Assembly (NCBI RefSeq): GCF_001267885.1
Contig: NZ_CP012382.1
Span: 6,497,001-6,561,000 of the forward strand
Direction: 5' to 3'
DNA: 64,000 bases
Source: Streptomyces ambofaciens ATCC 23877
GTDB taxonomy: Bacteria > Actinomycetota > Actinomycetes > Streptomycetales > Streptomycetaceae
Position 1 is the stretch's first letter, and the number at the start of each line of letters is the position of its first letter. The position numbers were made by a program, and so were the translations under genes. The notes under the pieces were generated by a model. The model had not been told where the DNA came from. It did not search any database and saw only the letters and a list, made by a program, of their open reading frames with translations. Shown piece by piece: positions 44,693 to 54,323 of this stretch.

Positions 44693-46531
44693 ATGCGATT
44701 CACGACTCGTCCCACCCTGAGCGGCACCTTCGGCATGGTGTCCTCCACCCACTGGCTGGCCTCCCAGTCGGCCATGGCGGTGCTGGAGGACGGGGGCAAC
44801 GCCTACGATGCCGCCGTCGCCGGCGCCTTCGTGCTGCACGTCGTCGAGCCGCACCTCAACGGCCCCGCCGGCGAGGTGCCGATCCTGCTCGCCCCCGCGG
44901 GCGGCGAGGTGCGGGTGCTGTGCGGGCAGGGGGTCGCACCGGCCGGGGCGACGGTCGCGCACTACAGGGGGCTCGGGCTGGATCTCGTCCCCGGCACCGG
45001 GCCGCTCGCCGCCGCGGTGCCCGGCGCCTTCGACGCCTGGCTGCTCCTGCTGCGCGACCACGGCACCAAGTCCCTGGCCGACCTGCTGAAGTACGCCATC
45101 GAGTACGCCGAGCACGGACACCCGCCCGTGGAACGCTTCGCGGAGACCGTCGAGACCGTGCGGGAACTCTTCGAGACGGAGTGGACCTCGGCGGCCGAGG
45201 TCTACCTGCCGGACGGGCGTCCGCCCCGCCCCGGTGAGCCGTTCCGCAACCCCGCCCTCGCCGCCACCTGGAAGCGGCTGCTCGCGGAGACCGCCGGCGC
45301 GGGGGACAGGGAGGCGCAGATCGACGCGGCACGGGAGGTGTGGCGCACCGGGTTCGTCGCCGAGGCCCTGGTACGGCAGGCCGGGCGGCCCACCCTGGAC
45401 ACCAGCGGTGAGCGCCACACCGGGACCCTGACGGCCGCCGACCTCGCCGGCTGGTCCGCGACCTACGAGGCACCGGCGACGTACGACTGGAACGGGTGGA
45501 CGGTGTGCAAGGCGGGCCCGTGGAGCCAGGGCCCCGTCCTGCTCCAGCAACTGGCCCTCCTCCCGCCCGAACTGCCCGCCCACGGCTCCGCCGACTACGT
45601 CCACCTGCTGACGGAGGGCTGCAAGCTCGCCATGGCCGACCGGGAGGCCTGGTACGGGGACGCGGACGGTGCGGAGGGGGTGCCGCTCGACGATCTGCTG
45701 TCACCGGAGTACAACGCGGCCCGGCGGGCGCTCGTCGGCGAGAAGGCGTCCTTCGAGCTGCGGCCCGGCAGCCCGGGTGGGCGCGTCCCGCGGCTCAGCG
45801 CCCACGCGCGCGTGGCGGCCGTGGAGGGCGAGGGCTTCGACGCGCTGGGGGTCGGTGAGCCGACGGTCGCCAAGAGCCCGGCCTCCCCGGTGCCGGGCGA
45901 ACCGGACGTCACCGCCGACGGGGGCACCCGCGGAGACACCTGCCACCTCGACATCGTGGACCGCTGGGGCAACATGATCTCGGCCACGCCCAGCGGCGGC
46001 TGGCTCCAGTCCAACCCCGTCGTGCCCGAACTGGGCTTCCCGCTCGGCACCCGGCTCCAGATGACCTGGCTGGAGGACGGCCTGCCGAACTCGCTCACGC
46101 CGGGCCGCCGCCCGCGCACCACGCTCACCCCCTCCATCGCCCTGCGCGACGGGGTGCCCGTCCTGGCGTTCGGCACGCCCGGCGGCGATCAGCAGGACCA
46201 GTGGCAACTGCACTTCCTGCTGGCGGTCGCCCTGCGCGCCCCGGTGCGCGGCGGCTTCGACCTCCAGGGCGCGATCGACGCGCCGAACTGGCACAACGAC
46301 AGCTTCCCCGGGTCGTTCTTCCCGCGCGGCATGCGCGCGGGAAGCGTCACCGTGGAGTCGCGCATGCCGACGGAGGTCGTCGAGGAGCTGAGGCGCCGCG
46401 GGCACGACGTGACGGTCGGCGGGGCCTGGTCGGAGGGACGGCTGTGCGCCGTCGCGCGGGACCCGCGGACGGGCGTGCTGTCGGCGGCGGCGAATCCGCG
46501 CGGGATGCAGGGGTACGCGGTCGGCCGCTGA
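44693..46531 (+). CDS. Cytoplasmic gamma-glutamyltransferase-family protein
   Basis: The 612-residue protein is a GGT homologue without signal peptide. It has SQSAMAVLEDGGNAYDAAVA (substrate-binding region), VPGAFDAWLLLLRDHGTKS and the processing site GGTRGDTCHLDIVDRWGNM (Thr nucleophile), then GWLQSNPVVPELGFPLGTR and RRPRTTLTPSIALRDG. It probably is an intracellular amidase or acylase of the Ntn hydrolase group. The substrate is unknown; glutathione analogues, mycothiol parts or gamma-glutamyl amines are possible. Confidence 0.85.
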   Translation: MRFTTRPTLSGTFGMVSSTHWLASQSAMAVLEDGGNAYDAAVAGAFVLHVVEPHLNGPAGEVPILLAPAGGEVRVLCGQGVAPAGATVAHYRGLGLDLVPGTGPLAAAVPGAFDAWLLLLRDHGTKSLADLLKYAIEYAEHGHPPVERFAETVETVRELFETEWTSAAEVYLPDGRPPRPGEPFRNPALAATWKRLLAETAGAGDREAQIDAAREVWRTGFVAEALVRQAGRPTLDTSGERHTGTLTAADLAGWSATYEAPATYDWNGWTVCKAGPWSQGPVLLQQLALLPPELPAHGSADYVHLLTEGCKLAMADREAWYGDADGAEGVPLDDLLSPEYNAARRALVGEKASFELRPGSPGGRVPRLSAHARVAAVEGEGFDALGVGEPTVAKSPASPVPGEPDVTADGGTRGDTCHLDIVDRWGNMISATPSGGWLQSNPVVPELGFPLGTRLQMTWLEDGLPNSLTPGRRPRTTLTPSIALRDGVPVLAFGTPGGDQQDQWQLHFLLAVALRAPVRGGFDLQGAIDAPNWHNDSFPGSFFPRGMRAGSVTVESRMPTEVVEELRRRGHDVTVGGAWSEGRLCAVARDPRTGVLSAAANPRGMQGYAVGR

Positions 46532-46614
46532 CCCGAGCCCCGTGTTCGCCCCGATTCCACCTGGAATCCACCACCCGGGTGGGGGCTGTCAGTGGCGCGT
46601 GCTCTCATGGAGTC

Positions 46615-47460
46615 ATGATCGAGAGCAACGAAACCATCGACGAGTTTCTCGCCCGGCACGCCGACGACGTGGAGGAGGCCGTCCGCAAGGCGGCCGCCCA
46701 GGAGATCATGCCGCGCTGGCGTCGGCTCGCGGCACACGAGGTGGACCAGAAGGCCGGACCGCACGACCTGGTGACGGACGCCGACCGCAAGGCGGAGCTG
46801 TACCTCACGGAGGTCCTGGCCGCCCTGCTCCCGGGCTCGGTCGTGGTCGGCGAGGAGGCCGTGCACGCCAATCCCGCGTCGTACGAGGCGATACGCGGCG
46901 AGGCACCGGTGTGGATCGTCGACCCCGTCGACGGCACGCGGCAGTTCGTGCACGGCGACCCGGGCTTCTGCACGCTGGTCGCGCTCGCCCACCGCGGAGT
47001 GGTGCACGCCTCGTGGACGTACGCCCCCGCCCTGGACCGACTCGCCACGGCGATCCGTGGCCGGGGCGCCTACCTGGACGGCGAGCGGCTGTACGCCGGT
47101 CCGCCCGAGCCCGGCCGCGACCTGCGGGTCGCCACGTCCCACCCGGACTACACGACGGACGAGCAGAAGCACGCCCTGACCGGCCTGCGCACCCCGGGCG
47201 TGGCACCCCGCGCCTGTGGCTCGGCCGGCCTGGAGTACCTCGCCGTCGCCCGCGGGGAGTCCGACGCCACGGCCTTCTCCTGGGAGGCGGCCTGGGACCA
47301 CGCCGCGGGCCTGCTCCTGGTCGAGGAGGCGGGCGGCACCCACCTGACCCGCACGGGCGAGCCCTTCCGCGTCACGGGCGACAACGACCTGCCGTTCACC
47401 GCGGCCCGCGACGCGGCCACGGCGCGCCGGGTGGTGGCCCTGCTGTCGGGCGAGGCCTGA
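46615..47460 (+). CDS. Inositol monophosphatase family phosphatase
   Basis: The 281-residue enzyme has the Mg-dependent phosphatase motifs DLVTDADRKAELYL, GEEAV, WIVDPVDGTRQFVHGDP (DPxDGT) and SWEAAWDHAAGLLLVEEAGG (WDxAAG). Members dephosphorylate inositol phosphates, histidinol phosphate or 3',5'-bisphosphonucleotides. Which substrate is used cannot be told. The start at 46615 agrees with family length. Confidence 0.88.
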   Translation: MIESNETIDEFLARHADDVEEAVRKAAAQEIMPRWRRLAAHEVDQKAGPHDLVTDADRKAELYLTEVLAALLPGSVVVGEEAVHANPASYEAIRGEAPVWIVDPVDGTRQFVHGDPGFCTLVALAHRGVVHASWTYAPALDRLATAIRGRGAYLDGERLYAGPPEPGRDLRVATSHPDYTTDEQKHALTGLRTPGVAPRACGSAGLEYLAVARGESDATAFSWEAAWDHAAGLLLVEEAGGTHLTRTGEPFRVTGDNDLPFTAARDAATARRVVALLSGEA

Positions 47461-47617
47461 TCCCCGGCCCGGCCCCGCCACCCGTCCCTCCCACGTGCCC
47501 TCCGCCTCCCTCCCACGTCCCTTCCGCGTCCCTCCCGCCCCACCCGCGACCGCGGGCTGTCGGACCCCGGGCATATCCTGATCCCGAGTGGCCATCGGCT
47601 GACGAAGGAGTCCGAAG

Positions 47618-49036
47618 GTGCCGTCGATGCTCGATGCGGTCGTAGTGGGTGCGGGGCCGAACGGACTGACCGCTGCCGTGGAGCTGGCCCGCCGCGGCTT
47701 CTCGGTGGCCGTGTTCGAGGCGCGGAGCACCGTCGGCGGCGGGGCGCGCACGGAGGAGCTGACGCTGCCGGGCTTCCGGCACGACCCGTGCTCCGCCGCA
47801 CACCCGCTCGGCATCAACTCGCCCGCCTTCCGCGCCCTGCCCCTGGAGCGGTACGGGCTGCGGTGGCTGCACGCCGGGCTGCCCATGGCGCATCCCTTCC
47901 CGGACGGCTCGGCCGCCGTGCTGTCCCGGTCGGTCGGGGAGACCGCGGCGTCCTTCGGAGCGCGTGACGCGGGCGCCTACCGCAGGCTGGTCGAGCCCTT
48001 CCTCCCCAGGTGGGACACGCTCGCCCGCGACTTCATGTCCCTGCCGCTGACCGCACTGCCCCGCGATCCGGTGACCCTGGCCCGCTTCGGGCTGGCGGGC
48101 CTGCCCCCGTCGACGTGGCTGATGCGCCGCTTCCGGGACGAGCGGGCCAAGACCCTCATCGCCGGCCTCGTCGCGCACGTCATGGCCCCGCTGGGCGGCT
48201 TCGCCACCGGCGCCATAGGCCTGGTCTTCGCCCTCGCCGCGCACGCCCGCGGCTGGCCCGTGGCCCGCGGCGGCTCCCAGGCCATCTCCGACGCGCTCGC
48301 CGCCTACCTCAAGGAACTCGGCGGCACCGTCCACACCGACTACGAGGTCAAGCGCCTCGACGACCTGCCGCCCGCCCGCGCCTACGTCTTCGACACCTCG
48401 CCCACCGCCCTGGCCCGCATCGCCGGCCTCGGGAACCACTACGCCGGCTACCGGTACGGCCCCGGCGTCTTCAAGATCGACTACGCGTTGGACGGCCCCG
48501 TCCCCTGGACCGCCCGGGAGGCCCGCATCGCGGGCACCGTGCAGGTGGGCGCCGACAGCGCGGAGATCGGCGCCGCGCTGAACGCGGCCTCCCGGGAGGG
48601 CCGCGCCCCCGACCCGCCGTTCCTCATCACCGTGCAGCCCAGCGTCGTCGACCCCACCCGGGCACCGGAGGGCAAGCACGTCTTCTGGGCGTACGGCCAC
48701 GTCCCCAACGGCTGGACCGGCGACCTCACGGACGCCATCGAACGCCAACTGGAGCGCTTCGCCCCCGGTTTCCGCGACCGCGTCCTCGCCCGCGCCACCG
48801 CCGGCCCGCCCGAACTCGCCGCCCGCAACGCCAACTACGTCGGCGGCGACATCGCCTCCGGCGCGATCTCCGGCCTCAAGATCATGCTGCGGCCCAAGCT
48901 GTCCCTGTTCCCGTACGGCACCCCGCACCCGGCGGTCTTCATCTGCTCCTCCGCCACGCCGCCGGGCCCCGGAGTGCACGGCATGTCGGGGCACAACGCG
49001 GCGAAGGCCGTCTGGCGCAGACTGCGGCAGACATGA
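47618..49036 (+). CDS. FAD-dependent oxidoreductase, phytoene-desaturase-like
   Basis: The 472-residue protein begins with the FAD site [20 protein letters not shown] and has the second flavin motif [20 protein letters not shown], followed by [15 protein letters not shown]-terminal [20 protein letters not shown] loop is typical of CrtI-like amine oxidase-fold enzymes. No carotenoid genes are near. It ends in an ATGA overlap with the macro-domain gene. Substrate unknown; carotenoid, retinoid or FAD-amine oxidase roles are possible. Confidence 0.88.
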   Translation: MPSMLDAVVVGAGPNGLTAAVELARRGFSVAVFEARSTVGGGARTEELTLPGFRHDPCSAAHPLGINSPAFRALPLERYGLRWLHAGLPMAHPFPDGSAAVLSRSVGETAASFGARDAGAYRRLVEPFLPRWDTLARDFMSLPLTALPRDPVTLARFGLAGLPPSTWLMRRFRDERAKTLIAGLVAHVMAPLGGFATGAIGLVFALAAHARGWPVARGGSQAISDALAAYLKELGGTVHTDYEVKRLDDLPPARAYVFDTSPTALARIAGLGNHYAGYRYGPGVFKIDYALDGPVPWTAREARIAGTVQVGADSAEIGAALNAASREGRAPDPPFLITVQPSVVDPTRAPEGKHVFWAYGHVPNGWTGDLTDAIERQLERFAPGFRDRVLARATAGPPELAARNANYVGGDIASGAISGLKIMLRPKLSLFPYGTPHPAVFICSSATPPGPGVHGMSGHNAAKAVWRRLRQT

Positions 49037-49542
49037 CCGCCCTCACGCTGGTCCGGGGCGACATCACCCGCGAGAGCGCGGACGCCATCGTCAACGCGGC
49101 CAACAGCTCGCTGCTCGGCGGCGGTGGCGTCGACGGCGCCATCCACCGGCGCGGCGGCCCCGCGATCCTCGCGGCGTGCCGCGAGCTGCGCGCGGGGCAC
49201 CTCGGCAAGGGGCTGCCCACCGGCCGGGCGGTCGCCACCACCGCGGGCGAACTGGACGCGCGCTGGGTGATCCACACGGTCGGCCCGGTGCACAGCACGA
49301 CCGAGGACCGCTCCGCCCTCCTCGCCTCCTGCTACCGCGAGTCCCTCCGCGTCGCCGACGAACTCGGCGCCCGCACGGTCGCCTTCCCCGCCATCTCCAC
49401 CGGCGTCTACCGCTGGCCGATGGACGACGCGGCCCGCATCGCCGTAGAGACGGTCCGCACCACCGACACGTCCGTCACGGAGGCGCGCTTCGTCCTCTTC
49501 GACGACCGCGCGTACGAGGCGTTCGCCGCACGCATCGGCTGA
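49033..49542 (+). CDS. Macro-domain O-acetyl-ADP-ribose deacetylase-like protein
   Basis: The 169-residue protein has the macro-domain series [40 protein letters not shown] and [18 protein letters not shown]. MacroD-like members remove ADP-ribose from Glu/Asp residues or hydrolyse O-acetyl-ADP-ribose. The gene is translationally coupled to the FAD enzyme upstream. A shared pathway is not evident. Confidence 0.92.
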   Translation: MTALTLVRGDITRESADAIVNAANSSLLGGGGVDGAIHRRGGPAILAACRELRAGHLGKGLPTGRAVATTAGELDARWVIHTVGPVHSTTEDRSALLASCYRESLRVADELGARTVAFPAISTGVYRWPMDDAARIAVETVRTTDTSVTEARFVLFDDRAYEAFAARIG

Positions 49543-49602
49543 CCGGCCCTCGAGCCGGCCGTCACTTCCTCCGTCCCACCCCTGGATCCTTTCCCACCTG
49601 GC

Positions 49603-49632
49603 TTGACGCTTCAATTGCGACTGATGTGCAAT
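49603..49632 (+). promoter_or_regulatory. Promoter with Nur-box-like palindrome before the nickel ABC operon
   Basis: TTGACG at 49603-49608 is a good -35. A -10-like TGCAAT at 49627-49632 lies 18 bp downstream. Over the -10 sits ATTGC, nine bases, then GCAAT (49614-49632). This fits the TTGC-N9-GCAA core I remember for the nickel regulator Nur of Streptomyces (tTGCaa-N5-ttGCAA). A repressor bound there would block RNA polymerase. Confidence 0.6.
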
Positions 49633-49664
49633 AACCCCGCACCATCAACAAGCGTGGGGGAGAC

Positions 49665-51263
49665 ATGACAACCCGTCGGATCCGTCCGATACGAAGTGCC
49701 GCCGTCGTGGCGGCGTTCGCCGCGGGCGTCAGCGCCTGCTCCGCGCCCGGGGGAGGGAAGGGCGACGACGCCGAGGCGGCCGAGTCCGTCGTGATCGGCG
49801 TGGCCTCCGAGCCGGACACCCTGAGCCCGCTGCTCGGCTACGGCAAGGACGGCAACTCCAAGATCTTCGACGGGCTGCTCGCCCGCGACACCGACCTCAG
49901 ACTGAAGCCGGCCCTGGCGACCGCGTTGCCGAAGATCGCCGACGGCGGCCGGACGTACACGTACACCCTGCGCGAGGGCGTGAAGTTCAGTGACGGGGAG
50001 CCGCTGACGGCCCGGGACGTGGTCTACACGTACCGCACCGTTCTCGACGCGAAGACCAACAACACCGCCCGCAGCGAGCTGGACGCCGTCCAGGACGTCC
50101 GCGCGAGCGGCGACGACACCGTCGTCTTCACCCTCAAGTACCCGTACGCGGCCTTCGCCGCCCGCACGGTGCTGCCCATCGTCCCCGAGCACGTCGCGGG
50201 CGGACAGGACCCCAACACCGGCGACTTCAACACCAAGCCCGTCGGGACCGGCCCGTACGTCCTGGCCGGCTGGAGCAAGGGCGAGAAGCTCACCTTCAAG
50301 GCCAACCCGCACTACTGGGGCGGCGAGCCCGCGGTGAAGTCGTTCACCACGGCGATCATCGCCGACGACAACGTGCGCGCCACCCGCCTGCGCTCCGGCG
50401 ACCTCGACGGCGCCGTCCTGCCGCCCAACCTCGCCGCCACCTTCAAGGACGACGACGGCCGCCGCACCTACGAGGCGAAGTCCTACGACTTCCGGGCCGT
50501 CACCCTGCCCACCACGGGCGAGGTCACCGGCGACCGGGCCGTCCGCCGGGCCCTGGACGCCGCGGTGGACCGCCGGGCCATGGTCGACAAGATCCTCGAC
50601 GGCGCGGGTCGGCCCGCGTACGGGCCGCTGCCCGCCGACGACCCCTGGTACGCGCGGGGCATCGAGCGCCCGCACGATCTCGCCGAGGCCAGGCACATCC
50701 TCGACGAGGCGGGCTGGAAGCCCGGTTCCGGCGGCGTCCGCGCCAAGGACGGACGGCGTGCCTCGTTCACCCTGTACTACCCCTCGGGCGACAAGGTCCG
50801 CCAGGACCACGCGCTCGCCTACGCCTCCGACGCCAAGAAGGCCGGCATCGAGGTGAAGGTCGAGGGCGCCACCTGGGAGGTCATCGAGCCGCGCATGAAG
50901 CACGACGCCGTGCTCGCGGGCTTCGGCAGCGTCGGCGACCCCGACTTCGGCCTCTACACCCTGCTGCACTCCTCCCTCGCCAACGACGGCTTCAACAACA
51001 TGGCCGGCTACGACAACGCGGCGGTGGACGAGGCGCTCGACGCCGGGCGGCGCACTCAGGACCCGAAGAAGCGCGAGGCGGCCTACGACGAGATCCAGCA
51101 GGCCCTGGTCGAGAACCCCGGCTACACCTTCCTCACCCACATCGACCACCTCTACGTCCTCACCGACCGCTGGAAGGGTCTGACCACCCAGCTGGAGCCG
51201 CATGAACACGGCTTCGCGAGCGGACCCTGGTGGAACATCGAGGACTGGCAGCCCAAGAAGTGA
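49665..51263 (+). CDS. nikA: ABC transporter substrate-binding lipoprotein, nickel/peptide type
   Basis: The 532-residue protein has a lipoprotein signal ending AAGVSACSAPGGG (lipobox Cys ~26) and a family 5 extracellular domain: ASEPDTLSPLLGYGKDG, YTYTLREGVKFSDGEPLTAR, KPVGTGPYVLAGWSKGEKL and ALVENPGYTFLTHIDHLYVL. It should bind Ni(II), a nickel chelate or a peptide and pass it to the two permeases. The Nur-box-like site upstream favours nickel. Its stop overlaps the next start by 4 bp. Confidence 0.85.
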   Translation: MTTRRIRPIRSAAVVAAFAAGVSACSAPGGGKGDDAEAAESVVIGVASEPDTLSPLLGYGKDGNSKIFDGLLARDTDLRLKPALATALPKIADGGRTYTYTLREGVKFSDGEPLTARDVVYTYRTVLDAKTNNTARSELDAVQDVRASGDDTVVFTLKYPYAAFAARTVLPIVPEHVAGGQDPNTGDFNTKPVGTGPYVLAGWSKGEKLTFKANPHYWGGEPAVKSFTTAIIADDNVRATRLRSGDLDGAVLPPNLAATFKDDDGRRTYEAKSYDFRAVTLPTTGEVTGDRAVRRALDAAVDRRAMVDKILDGAGRPAYGPLPADDPWYARGIERPHDLAEARHILDEAGWKPGSGGVRAKDGRRASFTLYYPSGDKVRQDHALAYASDAKKAGIEVKVEGATWEVIEPRMKHDAVLAGFGSVGDPDFGLYTLLHSSLANDGFNNMAGYDNAAVDEALDAGRRTQDPKKREAAYDEIQQALVENPGYTFLTHIDHLYVLTDRWKGLTTQLEPHEHGFASGPWWNIEDWQPKK

Positions 51264-52264
51264 ACCGGTCTCCCCGGCGTCTGCCCTGGGGGGCGATGGC
51301 GCGCCTCGCGGGACGGCGGGCGCTGTTCGCCGTCCCCGTCGTCCTCGTCGTCACCTTCGGCGTGTTCGCCATCGCCGCCGCCTCCCCGTTCGACCCCGTC
51401 AAGGCGTACGCCGGCACCGCCGCGCTCGGCGCCGACCAGGAGACCCTGGACCGGCTGCGGGACAACCTCGGTGTGGACCAGTCCTTCGTCGTCCGCTGGT
51501 GGAACTGGCTGACCTCGGCGCTCACCGGCGACCTCGGCCACTCCGGTGTGCTGCGCCAGCCGGTCGCCCAGGTGATCGGCGAACGCCTCGTGTGGTCCGC
51601 GCTGCTGTGCGCCGTCGCCTTCGCGGTCGCCGTCCTGGTCGGCACGCTCCTCGGAGTGCTGGCCGCCCGCCGCCCCGGCTCGATGCTCGACCGGGCCGTC
51701 ACCTCGGTCGCGTACACCCTGGAGGCGGCGCCGGTCTTCTGGATCGCCCTGCTCGCCGTGTGGCTGTTCGCCCTCCAGTGGGACGTCCTGCCGGCCGGCG
51801 GGCTGACGGACACCGCCAGCGAACAGGTCACCCCCGGCCAGGTCGCGAGCCACCTCGTGCTGCCCGCCGGCGTGCTCGCCGTCTCCCAGCTGCCCTGGTT
51901 CACGCTCTACGTGCGCCAGGGTGTCGGCGACGCCCTGGCCGAGGACCCGGTGCGCGGCGCGCGGGCCCGCGGCATCGGGGAGGGCACCGTCCTGTTCGGA
52001 CACGCCCTGCGCTCGGGGCTGCTGCCGGTACTCACCCTGATCGGCTCCCGCGTCCCCGAACTCATCACCGGCGCCCTGCTGGTGGAGAGCGTCTTCAGCT
52101 GGCCGGGCATCGCCGCGGCCACCGTCGAGGCGGCCACCGCCGTCGACTTCCCGCTGCTGGCCGCCCTCACCACCCTCGCCACCGCCGCCGTACTCGCCGG
52201 CAACCTGCTCGCCGACCTGCTCTACGGACTCTTCGACCCGAGGGTGAAGCTCAGTGAAATGTGA
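51260..52264 (+). CDS. nikB: ABC transporter permease 1, nickel/peptide type
   Basis: The 334-residue permease has six helices. The first follows LAGRRALFAVPVVLVVTFGV, the cytoplasmic EAA loop is DPVRGARARGIGEGTVLFGH, and the last helix pair contains LLVESVFSWPGIAAATVEAA. This is the OppB/NikB class. The GTG at 51260 overlaps the previous stop; an ATG at 51296, after GGGGGG, is an alternative start. It is the second gene of the five-gene operon. Confidence 0.88.
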   Translation: MNRSPRRLPWGAMARLAGRRALFAVPVVLVVTFGVFAIAAASPFDPVKAYAGTAALGADQETLDRLRDNLGVDQSFVVRWWNWLTSALTGDLGHSGVLRQPVAQVIGERLVWSALLCAVAFAVAVLVGTLLGVLAARRPGSMLDRAVTSVAYTLEAAPVFWIALLAVWLFALQWDVLPAGGLTDTASEQVTPGQVASHLVLPAGVLAVSQLPWFTLYVRQGVGDALAEDPVRGARARGIGEGTVLFGHALRSGLLPVLTLIGSRVPELITGALLVESVFSWPGIAAATVEAATAVDFPLLAALTTLATAAVLAGNLLADLLYGLFDPRVKLSEM

Positions 52265-53163
52265 GTCCCATGGCTGAGATCACAGCCGAGAAGACGGCAC
52301 GGCCCACCGTGTGGCGGACCCACGGCACCGACCGCCGCTCCACCCGCACCCTGCGCCTGCGCACCTCCGCCGCGCTGCTGGCCGTGACCGTCCTCGCGGT
52401 GCTGCTCGTGCCGCCGCTGGTCCAGCTCGACCAGCAGGCCGTCGACCTCGCCGCGAAGTTGCGGCCACCGAGCTGGGCGCACCCGTTCGGCACCGACGAC
52501 GTCGGCCGCGACCTGCTGCTGCGCTGTGTCTACGGCCTGCGCGTCTCCCTGCTCGTCGGGGTGGCGGCGGCCCTGACCGCGACGGTGGTCGGCACCGCCG
52601 TGGGCGCCACCGCCGGAGTGCTGGGCGGCTGGGTCGACCGCGGCGTCATGCGGGTCGTCGACACCATCGCCTCCGTGCCCCACCTGCTGCTCGGCATCTT
52701 CATCGTCGCGATGTTCCGGCCGGGCGTCTGGCCGGTGGTGGTCTCCGTCGCGCTGACCCACTGGCTGTCCACCGCGCGCATCGTCCGCGCCGAGGTGCTG
52801 TCCCTGCGGTCGCGGCCCTATGTCGACGCGGCCGTCTCGGGCGGTGCCTCCCGGTGGCGGGTGGCGGTACGGCACCTGCTGCCGGGCGTGCTGCCCCAGG
52901 CCGCGCTGGCCGCCGTACTGATGGTGCCGCACGCCATGTGGCACGAGTCCGCGCTGTCCTTCCTCGGGCTGGGGCTGCCCACCCACACCGCGAGCCTCGG
53001 CAACCTGATCCAGGAGGCGCGGGGGTCGTTGCTCGCCGGGCACTGGTGGCCCACCCTCTTCCCGGGCCTGTTCATCATCGTCCCGACGCTGGCCGTCGCC
53101 GGTCTCGCGGGCGCCTGGCGGGAGCGGATCAACCCCCGCCGCCGATCGGAGCTGATGCTGTGA
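52261..53163 (+). CDS. nikC: ABC transporter permease 2, nickel/peptide type
   Basis: The 300-residue protein has about five to six helices, the OppC/NikC sequence PFGTDDVGRDLLLRCVYGLR after the first helix, and an EAA loop RPYVDAAVSGGASRWRVAVR. It pairs with NikB to form the channel. GTG at 52261 overlaps the previous stop (ATGTGA). The gene ends 4 bp into the start of the ATPase gene. Confidence 0.88.
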   Translation: MSPMAEITAEKTARPTVWRTHGTDRRSTRTLRLRTSAALLAVTVLAVLLVPPLVQLDQQAVDLAAKLRPPSWAHPFGTDDVGRDLLLRCVYGLRVSLLVGVAAALTATVVGTAVGATAGVLGGWVDRGVMRVVDTIASVPHLLLGIFIVAMFRPGVWPVVVSVALTHWLSTARIVRAEVLSLRSRPYVDAAVSGGASRWRVAVRHLLPGVLPQAALAAVLMVPHAMWHESALSFLGLGLPTHTASLGNLIQEARGSLLAGHWWPTLFPGLFIIVPTLAVAGLAGAWRERINPRRRSELML

Positions 53164-54323
53164 CCGAGCGAGCCCCCGTGCTGTCCGTACGCGGTCTGTC
53201 GGTGCGTTTCCTGATGCCGGGCGGGCGGAGCGTCGCCGCCGTCACCGACGCCCACTTCGACGTGGCGGCCGGCGAGTGCCTGGCCCTGATCGGCGAGAGC
53301 GGCTGCGGCAAGTCCGTCCTCGCCTCCGCCCTGCTCGGCCTGCTGCCCGGCAACGCGCGGATCGCGGGCAGTGCGCTGCTCGGCGAGCTGGACCTGCTCA
53401 CCGCCGACGAGCGGACCTTCGCCCGCACCGTACGGGGCCGGCTGATCGGCCTCGTTCCGCAGAGCCCGGCCGCCCACCTCACCCCGGTCCGCACGATCCG
53501 CTCCCAGCTGGAGGAGACGGTCGCGCAACTCACCGCGGTCCGCGGCCGAGCGGCCCTGCGCGAGGCCGCGGAGGCCGCCGCCGAGCGGGCCGCGTTCCCC
53601 TCGGACCACCTCGACCACCATCCGCACGAACTCTCCGGCGGCCTCGCCCAACGTGCGGCCACCGCCCTGGCCCTGGTCGGCGACGCCCCGCTGCTGCTCG
53701 CCGACGAGCCGACCACCGGACTCGACCGGGACCTCGTGGACCGGACGGTCGACGAGCTACGACGACATGTCGACAACGTGCGCGACGCCACCGGAGACAT
53801 CCGCGACACCACCGGAGACTCCCGCGACGCCACCGGAGACATCCGCGACACCACCGGAGACATCCGGGACAACCCCCGCACCGTCCGTGAAACCACCCGC
53901 ACCGTCCGCGGCACCACCCACCCCGGCAAGGCCGACGGCCCGCTCGGCAAGGCCGGCGGCCCGGACGGTCACCGGGCCCTGCTGATGATCACCCACGACC
54001 TGGCCGCCGCCGAACGCATCGCCGACCGGATCGCCGTCATGTACGCGGGGCGCATCGTCGAACTGGCCGACGCCGCCGACTTCTTCGGCACGCCCGGCCC
54101 CCGCCACCCCTACAGCCGTGGGCTGCTGGACGCCCTGCCCGAGCGGGCGTTCACCCCCATCCCCGGGCTGCCGCCCGAACTCGGCGCCCTCCCCGACGGC
54201 TGCGCCTTCGCCGTCCGCTGCGAGCGGGCGTCGGATTCCTGCGCCACGCTCCCGCAGCTGACCGGCACGGTCGCCTGTCATCACCCGCACGCCGTGCTCA
54301 CGGAGGCCGCCGACCGTGCTTGA
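53160..54323 (+). CDS. nikD: ABC transporter ATP-binding protein 1 with repeat insertion, nickel/peptide type
   Basis: The 387-residue ATPase has Walker A GESGCGKSVLASALLG (~residues 43-58), the signature LSGGLAQRAATALAL and Walker B PLLLADEPTTGLD. The expected switch His is in LLMITHDLAAAERI. Between the last two an extra ~65 residues occur, with DIRDTTGD-type repeats. In normal NikD/OppD these motifs are about 30 residues apart. The C-terminal domain (CAFAVRCERASDSC) is the OppD/DppD Cys-bearing extension. It powers import together with NikE. Confidence 0.85.
   Translation: MTERAPVLSVRGLSVRFLMPGGRSVAAVTDAHFDVAAGECLALIGESGCGKSVLASALLGLLPGNARIAGSALLGELDLLTADERTFARTVRGRLIGLVPQSPAAHLTPVRTIRSQLEETVAQLTAVRGRAALREAAEAAAERAAFPSDHLDHHPHELSGGLAQRAATALALVGDAPLLLADEPTTGLDRDLVDRTVDELRRHVDNVRDATGDIRDTTGDSRDATGDIRDTTGDIRDNPRTVRETTRTVRGTTHPGKADGPLGKAGGPDGHRALLMITHDLAAAERIADRIAVMYAGRIVELADAADFFGTPGPRHPYSRGLLDALPERAFTPIPGLPPELGALPDGCAFAVRCERASDSCATLPQLTGTVACHHPHAVLTEAADRA
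53781..53864 (+). repeat. 21-bp in-frame tandem repeat within nikD
   Basis: Four units of 21 bp (CGCGACGCCACCGGAGACAT plus C, and variants) encode the heptad Arg-Asp-Ala/Thr-Thr-Gly-Asp-Ile. Odd and even copies alternate between GCC and ACC at codon 3, so the array probably grew by doubling a 42-bp pair. A looser Arg/Thr-rich tail follows to about 53925. Confidence 0.85.

Noticed and set aside
53781..53864. Frameshift or assembly error in the ATPase gene
   Set aside because: The repeats are multiples of 21 bp and keep the frame, and the C-terminal motifs remain intact after them.
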